Origin: Plumapathes pennacea
Taxonomy: Eukaryota; Cnidaria; Anthozoa; Antipatharia; Myriopathidae
Direction: 5' to 3'
DNA length: 64,000 nt
Assembly: GCA_964036295.1 (NCBI GenBank)
Contig: OZ038464.1
Location: 6,496,001 to 6,560,000, forward strand
How positions within the stretch are numbered: position 1 is the stretch's first letter; every line of letters begins with the position of its first letter. Shown piece after piece: positions 61,401 through 64,000 of the stretch. A program made the translations under genes and the position numbers. The notes under the pieces were generated by a model. That model ran no database searches and was not told where the DNA came from. It saw only the letters and a program-made list of their open reading frames with translations.

Positions 61401-63924
61401 ACCAAAGTAATCACACAAGCCAATCACAGAGACTGAGAGAAAACAGTTCAGCCAATTGGAAGCCAAAGTAATTTGTGTTTGGTCTTGCGTTTGGTTTTAC
61501 TTTCCAATCAGCAGTGCGAGTACACGCCATCGCTTGCGTGAGAAGTGTTTGGTTTTGGTTTTGGTTTTGTTCCTGATTGGCTGAGCATGCTGACAAACTA
61601 GTGTGGACCAATCCGAAAGCGAAGCAAACGCAAAACCAAAGCAATCACACGATTACTTTCGACAGTCATCCGAAAACCGCTCTATCTCTTTCACAATGCA
61701 ATGTCAATGGCAAGAGCAAACTCACATACCTGGTGAGGGCTTATTCACAGGGTTTGATGTCTGGTTTGAGATATTTGAACACAAAAACACAGTCTCCCCG
61801 TCTAACTCAAATGATGGTTGTACTTGAGGTGGTGGTAAAGGCAATGGTTTTGACTCATCCACAATCTCAAACTTGTCCTGATCGTTCCCGTTTAGAACTT
61901 CAACCGTGTAAGGTCCACTCGAAAAGGCGTCACCTACGTCAAATTGTTGAACAAGTCCTCCAATGTGCAAATTCTCGCTTATGTCAACTGCGTAGTCTAG
62001 CGGCCTCGTGGTTTCTTCTGATCGGATGAATTGAACTCCGCTTGACTGCAACAGTAGCACTGAATCACAGTAAAAGCGCTCGGCCGTAAAAACATCGACT
62101 CGGTATACTTCGCCAACCTTTGAGGAAAAGTAGAAAGCAGTTGCACACAAAAGAAATTACCTCTATTTTTTCGGGTCTTTCTTTTCTGATCTAACAATAG
62201 TTTTTTAAAAATTATCGTTGGTCACGGAATCAGTTCTGTTATGCATACTCTGTTGCCAACAGCCAAAACAATTACATGTTTGAAGATCTAAACAACGCCG
62301 CAGGACTTTGGAAAACAAATCCCATATTAACGTGGCTACGTCTTCTTCCCTGTCCGTATCATAGTAATTTCAGTTTCGCGAATAAATGATAGCAGAGCTC
62401 AAGATTATATTAGCAATGGAGACGTAGCAAAGTGATATGAAAGAAATCATGCCATTCCTCTGAAAGCGCAAATACTCGGATGCCAGATTCTCACCCTTAA
62501 GGTTAAATTCACTTTTTCTGCAGGCTTGCTTCCACTTTCCAGGCATTTTCCTCCAACGACTGTGCCCTCGGTAGTGATTACGCTTCCTTCACCTGACGTA
62601 AGAACGGACACAGATTGAAGGGGCCGTATCATCCAGTCCCTTGCGCGGCGAAATTCTTGATCCGCCATAAATAGGGCCTTAGAATGAGCAGCCATTTCTA
62701 TTCGACTTGTTTGAGAAGGAGACTAATTTCTTCACCTACAGAGTTTTGTTATCAATTTGTTTCGTATATGCATGTTGGAACCAAAATTTAGCTTTGATTT
62801 TTTTGAACACTTGATATCCAGGGCCCAGGGCCCGGTTTTTCGAAAGTCGATTAAGCTAATCAAGGATTAACGAAATTCTTTCTCTCGACCTCTCTGCCAA
62901 TATACTGCAGGATTTTGTTCGAATATGGAATAAAAAGCTTGTTCCAGCTTACAACGTTATCAAGAAAGTCGTTGTGGACGAAACTTTCACGTTTTTAGGC
63001 TTATAAATGACAAGAAAGTTTAGACCTAATCCAGGATTAGCCTAATCGTGCTTTGAAAAGCTGGGCCCAGTTGTTCAAAGCACGATTAAGCTAATCCCGG
63101 ATTAGGTCCAAACTTTGCTGTTATTATCTGGTGCTTCTTTACCTATTGAATTTTGTCATCTAATTGTTTCGTATATGCATGTTGGGAACCAAACTTAGCT
63201 TGGATTTTTTTGCACATTTGATGCCCAGGTGATTGTTTTAGTTTTGCGATTGCAAAGCTTTCTCATTTTTCCAAACAAGTTTAGGGGCATTCTTGTTTAA
63301 TCAGGAATTAAAGCTTAATCGTTTAGGCGCTTTTAATACCAAGGGGCCCTCTCACCCAATTCCATATTTCTGTTTACATTTGTTCAAATGTGAAAAAAAT
63401 CCATAATTAAACCAACACAAAAAAACCTAATATATCAAACTAAGGCGCTGTTTACATGGAAGGAGGGCAACTCGCGACCGCGAGATGTCTTTTAGACTCT
63501 TGGCGATATGGCCCAAGGGATAACGCTTGGCATGTAAAGCTTCTCCTCAAATGAGTGGCGTTAAAATGGATTGCTTTTCATCTTTCGGCTCTCAAAACTG
63601 CCGAAAATGGCAGTTCAAGGATTTCGACGCGCAAAGGACTGTGGTTGAGAGTGCCCCTGACGTTGAAAATACTATATAAGTGAGTTAAAATCCCTAAATG
63701 TTTCCTCAATGGAGTATAACATATCTACAACAAGTGTAAAGTACAAACCTCCTGCAGCAGAAGCCAAACTTATAATTCGGCAAGGCACGGATTTGTTATT
63801 TGGGTCATGAAAGATCTCCACAACAAGTTGCTTGTTGATAAAAAGCCAGAGTTCCTCTCCTCCTCCAACTGAGAAATGTTCTTGGCCAGAAAAGTTAAAT
63901 GCTGATCGCACCGCCGTGGTAAAT
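38562..63924 (-). CDS. Giant multidomain (mega-type) thrombospondin, 31 exons in window, 5' end beyond the right edge
   Basis: Secreted, calcium-binding matrix protein by family. Exons were joined by consensus splice sites and matching phase, giving about 1,416 codons. Order from N to C: fibro-slime/PA14-like module (exons 1-3), two cadherin repeats (3-6), Cys-rich ephrin-receptor/GCC2-GCC3-like segment (7-10), four EGF domains (11-14), thrombospondin type 3 repeats with DxDxDG loops (14-21), thrombospondin C-terminal lectin-like domain (21-26), then LamG/pentraxin-like modules (27-31). EGF to C-terminal domain follows the layout of pentameric vertebrate thrombospondins, but the N-terminal half and the LamG extension do not. 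Signal peptide and any oligomerising coiled coil would lie outside the window. The 3' end is unsettled; a candidate last exon near 38030-38145 is weak. Exons are listed separately. Confidence 0.88.
38820..38935. repeat. (AAAT)n microsatellite
   Basis: About 28 AAAT units with few interruptions, between exons 30 and 31. Confidence 0.95.
39643..39941. repeat. MITE family A, copy 2
   Basis: Ends TAGAGTCGTTTTCGAATTAC and CATCCGAAAACGGCTCTA. Interior CCAATCAG and AAAACCAAA motifs match 61367-61684. In the intron between exons 30 and 31. Confidence 0.85.
39969..40034 (-). CDS. Giant thrombospondin exon 30: LamG-like module
   Basis: Acceptor TTTTTCAG, donor GAT|GTAAGT, 66 nt. [18 protein letters not shown] is the LamG Y-L-G-R-N-G motif. 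The expected following R-I-Y-x-R-A-L strand is not found, so an exon may be missing before exon 31. Confidence 0.78.
40244..40421. repeat. Pogo/Tigger-like MITE family C, copy 2
   Basis: Ends TACAGTCGAAGCTCTG and GGGGAGCTTCAACTGTA form terminal inverted repeats. In the intron between exons 29 and 30. Confidence 0.75.
40515..40585 (-). CDS. Giant thrombospondin exon 29: LamG-like module
   Basis: Acceptor TTTCAAG, donor [29 protein letters not shown] then YAW. Confidence 0.78.
41198..41295 (-). CDS. Giant thrombospondin exon 28: LamG-like module
   Basis: Acceptor CTTATTAG, donor CAGA|GTAAGT (phase 1). [15 protein letters not shown] is the W-H-H-V-A-x-x-x-D LamG motif. Confidence 0.83.
41790..41975 (-). 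CDS. Giant thrombospondin exon 27: LamG/pentraxin-like module start
   Basis: Acceptor TTTTTTTAG, donor ACAG|GTTAGT (phase 2). [20 protein letters not shown] and SFTITTWLN are a LamG-like opening. Confidence 0.83.
42258..42401 (-). CDS. Giant thrombospondin exon 26: end of C-terminal domain
   Basis: Acceptor TATCGCAG, donor ACAG|GTTGGA (phase 2). [20 protein letters not shown] and CSD, the family terminus. Confidence 0.87.
42679..42919. repeat. MITE family B, copy 1 (GGGCCCGGTTTT ends)
   Basis: CGATTAAGCTAATCCGGGAT is mirrored by ATCCAGGATTAGCTTAATCG. The outer ends are GGGCCC. In the intron between exons 25 and 26. Confidence 0.88.
43093..43190 (-). CDS. Giant thrombospondin exon 25: C-terminal domain
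   Basis: Acceptor CAATTTAAG, donor TTAG|GTAAAT (phase 2). [20 protein letters not shown] then [12 protein letters not shown]. Confidence 0.87.
44054..44086 (-). CDS. Giant thrombospondin exon 24: 33-nt microexon with GC donor
   Basis: Acceptor CTGGCTGAG; encodes [11 protein letters not shown], matching the family A-L-W-H-T-G-N-T-P-G-Q. It is followed by CAG|GCAAGT, a GC-AG intron. Phase 0 on both sides. Confidence 0.8.
44372..44508. repeat. Hairpin MITE with GGCGGCCATGTTGGA ends
   Basis: TAGAGGGTTTACACGGCGGC is mirrored by GCCGCCGTGCAAACCCTCTA. In the intron between exons 23 and 24. Confidence 0.85.
44621..44856 (-). CDS. Giant thrombospondin exon 23: C-terminal domain core
   Basis: Acceptor [49 protein letters not shown] and the downstream R-R-N are classic. 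The donor is chosen at ACC|GTTTTT because it alone gives phase 0 for exon 24; the site is weak. Confidence 0.8.
45476..45527 (-). CDS. Giant thrombospondin exon 22: C-terminal domain, 52-nt exon
   Basis: Acceptor GCTTTGTCAG, donor ATCG|GTACGC (phase 1). [17 protein letters not shown] matches the family stretch G-x-E-x-x-Q-T-x-N-x-x-P-G. Confidence 0.8.
46057..46232 (-). CDS. Giant thrombospondin exon 21: last type 3 repeat and start of C-terminal domain
   Basis: Acceptor CTATACCAG, donor AAAG|GTACGG (phase 0). [19 protein letters not shown] then [20 protein letters not shown], the thrombospondin C-terminal domain opening. Confidence 0.88.
46754..46867 (-). CDS. Giant thrombospondin exon 20: type 3 repeat
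   Basis: Acceptor TTTCGTTAG, donor AATG|GTTCGT (weak, phase 1). [20 protein letters not shown]. Confidence 0.82.
47342..47427 (-). CDS. Giant thrombospondin exon 19: type 3 repeat
   Basis: Acceptor TCTTTTCAG, donor ATGG|GTTTGT (phase 1). [20 protein letters not shown] then QADADADKM. Confidence 0.87.
47900..48480. repeat. Tandem duplication in intron, interrupted by a Tc1/mariner-like MITE
   Basis: TGTAAATGCTACAAATGTGC occurs in both copies (about 47933 and 48320) with the same downstream sequence. The MITE at 47987-48223 has inverted ends TACAATCCTGG / CCAGGATTGTA and sits in the left copy only. Confidence 0.8.
48597..48652 (-). CDS. Giant thrombospondin exon 18: type 3 repeat, 56 nt
   Basis: Acceptor TTTCTTAG, donor ACAG|GTGAGT (phase 2). 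[18 protein letters not shown]. Confidence 0.82.
49136..49257 (-). CDS. Giant thrombospondin exon 17: type 3 repeats
   Basis: Acceptor TTATTGCAG, donor [29 protein letters not shown] then [11 protein letters not shown]. Confidence 0.88.
49732..50121. repeat. MITE with long inverted ends
   Basis: GTTTTCCTTTGGCAGGGAGC and TGTGTTGGGACGTAA are mirrored at 50021-50118. In the intron between exons 16 and 17. Confidence 0.8.
50320..50479 (-). CDS. Giant thrombospondin exon 16: type 3 repeats
   Basis: Acceptor TTTTACAG, donor GATG|GTATGA (phase 1). [20 protein letters not shown] and [19 protein letters not shown]. Confidence 0.88.
50890..50914. repeat. Poly-G run
   Basis: About 24 G in a row, in the intron between exons 15 and 16. 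Confidence 0.9.
51143..51250 (-). CDS. Giant thrombospondin exon 15: type 3 repeats
   Basis: Acceptor TGTTTTCAG, donor GAG|GTTTGT, phase 0-0. [20 protein letters not shown] shows the calcium loop. Confidence 0.87.
51824..51928 (-). CDS. Giant thrombospondin exon 14: EGF 4 end and start of type 3 repeats
   Basis: Acceptor TTTTGCAG, donor AAAG|GTGACT, phase 0-0. [20 protein letters not shown] matches the EGF to type 3 transition of thrombospondins. Confidence 0.86.
52012..52161 (-). CDS. Giant thrombospondin exon 13: EGF 3 end and EGF 4 start
   Basis: Acceptor TTTTTCAG, donor CAG|GTACAG, phase 0-0. Reads [20 protein letters not shown] and [14 protein letters not shown]. Confidence 0.87.
52296..52411. 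repeat. (AAT)n microsatellite
   Basis: About 38 AAT units with a few GATGAT changes, next to the 3' end of a LINE fragment, as expected for a LINE tail. Confidence 0.95.
52600..53001 (-). pseudogene. LINE C-terminal fragment in intron, split by a hairpin element
   Basis: The minus strand reads [20 protein letters not shown] and, after the insertion, [17 protein letters not shown], the usual end of LINE polymerases. A 112-bp hairpin lies at 52738-52849. Non-functional. Confidence 0.75.
52738..52849. mobile_element. 112-bp hairpin MITE with 9-bp target-site duplication
   Basis: The ends TAGACTGCAACGCAGTCCC and its complement flank a short centre. TTGGTGCGC occurs on both sides (52729-52737 and 52850-52858), a 9-bp duplication of LINE sequence. 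A 9-bp duplication is typical of Mutator-like elements. Confidence 0.85.
53103..53318 (-). CDS. Giant thrombospondin exon 12: EGF domain 2 and first half of EGF 3
   Basis: Acceptor TAAATCAG, donor ATG|GTACGT, phase 0-0. Reads [20 protein letters not shown] and [15 protein letters not shown], characteristic of thrombospondin EGF2. Confidence 0.87.
53855..53982 (-). CDS. Giant thrombospondin exon 11: EGF domain 1
   Basis: Acceptor GTTCTAG, donor GAG|GTTTGC (weak). Reads [20 protein letters not shown] and ends DINE, the start of a calcium-binding EGF. Confidence 0.82.
54686..54880 (-). CDS. Giant thrombospondin exon 10: Cys-rich, GCC2-GCC3-like
   Basis: Acceptor ATTCTTCAG, donor TCAT|GTATGA (phase 1). 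Contains [20 protein letters not shown] and CRPCPSNEW with regular Cys pairs. Confidence 0.82.
54920..55180 (+). repeat. LINE 3' untranslated end with (GATT)n tail
   Basis: AATAAAGTTTGGTTGATTGA runs into GATT repeats (55152-55178), a common CR1-like LINE terminus. No coding part remains. Confidence 0.6.
55465..55561 (-). CDS. Giant thrombospondin exon 9: Cys-rich
   Basis: Acceptor CTCAACAG, donor ACAG|GTCAGT (phase 1). Reads [20 protein letters not shown] and [12 protein letters not shown]. Confidence 0.8.
55808..55870 (-). CDS. Giant thrombospondin exon 8: 63-nt Cys-rich exon
   Basis: Acceptor TTCCACAG, donor ACG|GTACAC, symmetric phase 0. Reads [20 protein letters not shown] then T. Confidence 0.75.
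56009..57525 (-). repeat. Family H (Helitron-like) copy, longest in window
   Basis: It spans the end also seen at 2446-2684 up to the stem-loop near 57500 (CCCTCACTTCGTTCGGGG). It carries the best-preserved Arg/Glu-rich frame on the minus strand. It sits in the intron between exons 7 and 8 of the giant thrombospondin. Confidence 0.65.
56762..57260 (-). pseudogene. Arg/Lys/Glu-rich repeat protein of family H, one frameshift
   Basis: From ATG 57260 the frame reads [20 protein letters not shown]. After a one-base shift near 57110 it continues [20 protein letters not shown] with repeats of [14 protein letters not shown] to about 56800. The heptad-like repeats predict a charged helix. Similar repeats precede Helitron and PIF1-like helicases in other invertebrates (from memory of the families), but no helicase is present here. 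Confidence 0.5.
57788..57939 (-). CDS. Giant thrombospondin exon 7: Cys-rich module
   Basis: Acceptor TATATTTAG, donor [29 protein letters not shown] and CSECPEGW match ephrin-receptor/GCC2-GCC3-like spacing. Confidence 0.8.
58027..58130. repeat. Hairpin MITE
   Basis: AAAATATCGTGATTTGCCAG is mirrored by CTGGCAAATCACGATATTTT. In the intron between exons 6 and 7. Confidence 0.85.
58454..58672. repeat. MITE family B, copy 2
   Basis: GGGCCCGGTTTCAAAAGCAC at one end and ACAACCGGGCCC at the other. Interior decayed relative to 42679-42919. Confidence 0.7.
59142..59389 (-). CDS. Giant thrombospondin exon 6: cadherin repeat 2, C-terminal half
   Basis: Acceptor TTAACTCAG, donor ATC|GTAAGT (phase 1). 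[16 protein letters not shown] is the A-x-D-G-G-x-P cadherin motif; several NxS/T sites are present. Confidence 0.83.
59600..59634. repeat. Poly-C tract
   Basis: CCGCCCCCCCC and a further C run in the intron between exons 5 and 6. Confidence 0.85.
59867..60039 (-). CDS. Giant thrombospondin exon 5: cadherin linker and repeat 2 start
   Basis: Acceptor TTCTTTAG, donor GTAAGA (phase 2). [14 protein letters not shown] carries the calcium-binding DxND linker; [16 protein letters not shown] is the DxDSGxN motif. Confidence 0.85.
60196..60374. repeat. Hairpin MITE, related to the GGCGCGCAAAGG repeat
   Basis: AGTAGCACTTTTAAATCAAA is mirrored by TTTGATCTAAGAGTGCTACT. The middle (GATCCGCCATTTTTTAGGGC) is shared with 50570 and 62660. 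Confidence 0.8.
60889..61031 (-). CDS. Giant thrombospondin exon 4: cadherin repeat 1, C-terminal half
   Basis: Acceptor TTCATAG, donor AAAG|GTAAAC. Contains [19 protein letters not shown] and GNVTIKV, the LDYE and D-x-G strands of cadherins. Confidence 0.83.
61367..61684. repeat. MITE family A, copy 3 (complete)
   Basis: Terminal inverted repeats of about 28 bp: TAGAGCCGTTTTCGGATGAC... and ...GTCATCCGAAAACCGCTCTA, probably with TA target duplication. The right end lies 46 bp from the exon 3 donor of the giant thrombospondin. Confidence 0.9.
61730..62117 (-). CDS. Giant thrombospondin exon 3: end of fibro-slime-like module and start of cadherin repeat 1
   Basis: Acceptor CCTCAAAG, donor CCAG|GTATGT (phase 1). 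[19 protein letters not shown] is the fibro-slime (Y-x-L-D-F-x-A-E-R) end. [18 protein letters not shown] and [16 protein letters not shown] are cadherin strands. A Pro-rich linker follows. Confidence 0.82.
62495..62592 (-). CDS. Giant thrombospondin exon 2: middle of fibro-slime-like module
   Basis: Acceptor TACGTCAG, donor AAGG|GTGAGA. Phase 1 start completes Gly; ends phase 0. Reads [20 protein letters not shown] to VNLTLR. Confidence 0.78.
62828..63068. repeat. MITE family B, copy 3, with an abutting partial copy
   Basis: GGGCCCGGTTTTTCGAAAGT to AAAGCTGGGCCC. A second, decayed copy starts at 63063, sharing the GGGCCC end. Confidence 0.85.
63545..63660. repeat. Copy of dispersed GGCGCGCAAAGG-type repeat
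   Basis: CAAGGATTTCGACGCGCAAA then GGACTGTGGTTGAGAGTGCCC matches 37930-38000. In the intron between exons 1 and 2. Confidence 0.65.
63749..63924 (-). CDS. Giant thrombospondin exon 1 in window: fibro-slime/PA14-like, first half
   Basis: Acceptor GGTTATAG; phase 1 end at GGAG|GTTTGT. Reads [20 protein letters not shown] then [17 protein letters not shown], equivalent to the DDDVWVFINGKL core of fibro-slime/PA14 domains. Confidence 0.8.
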
Positions 63925-64000
63925 CTATAACCGACGAAAAGTACAAAAATATTAGGAGTAATAAAACATCAAACATCCCACGCTTAAGCTCAGGACAAAT

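Noticed and set aside
1..64000. tRNA, rRNA, CRISPR arrays, bacterial operons or origins
   Set aside because: None was seen; introns, polyadenylation signals and transposon types show nuclear animal DNA.

Overview
The window is metazoan nuclear DNA, most likely from an anthozoan cnidarian such as a stony coral. The reasons are compact introns with canonical splice sites, a large modular extracellular-matrix gene built from cadherin, EGF and thrombospondin modules, KRAB-less C2H2 zinc-finger genes, and a very dense load of short hairpin (MITE-like) elements, LINE tails and poly-C/AAT/AAAT simple repeats. The taxon is inferred; no marker gene here is species-diagnostic.

Layout. 1-2.7 kb: a decayed PIF/Harbinger transposon with a transposase broken by one TAG codon and an opposite-strand MADF/Myb-like gene. 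3.3-17.4 kb: a composite array. A 3,919-bp unit, carrying a small intact three-exon gene (127 aa, unknown function, minus strand) plus Helitron-like repeat sequence, is duplicated in tandem. The left unit has been split by three ~2-kb foldback elements with long inverted arms, two of them with clean 6-bp target-site duplications. The array is bounded by inverted ~75-bp sequences. 18-30 kb: LINE fragments, hairpin MITEs, a C2H2 zinc-finger gene (22.2-23.2 kb, partly decayed), and a chimeric open frame (28.1-29.2 kb) that joins an Arg-rich N-terminus, a 63-bp minisatellite and a LINE C-terminal tail. 31.8-32.9 kb: a second, better preserved zinc-finger gene.

38.5-63.9 kb: one very large minus-strand gene whose 5' part lies beyond the right edge. 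Reconstructing it exon by exon gave 31 phase-compatible exons (about 1,416 codons) coding in order for a fibro-slime/PA14-like module, two cadherin repeats, a Cys-rich (ephrin-receptor/GCC2-GCC3-like) stretch, four EGF domains, thrombospondin type 3 calcium-binding repeats, the thrombospondin C-terminal lectin-like domain, and then LamG/pentraxin-like modules. This is a giant thrombospondin of the kind called mega-thrombospondin. Its introns hold numerous nested MITEs and LINE remnants. The gene end is not settled.

The genes do not form an operon or a joint pathway. The three signals most worth following are the architecture of the giant thrombospondin, the foldback/duplication array with its small unknown gene, and the chimeric minisatellite-LINE frame.
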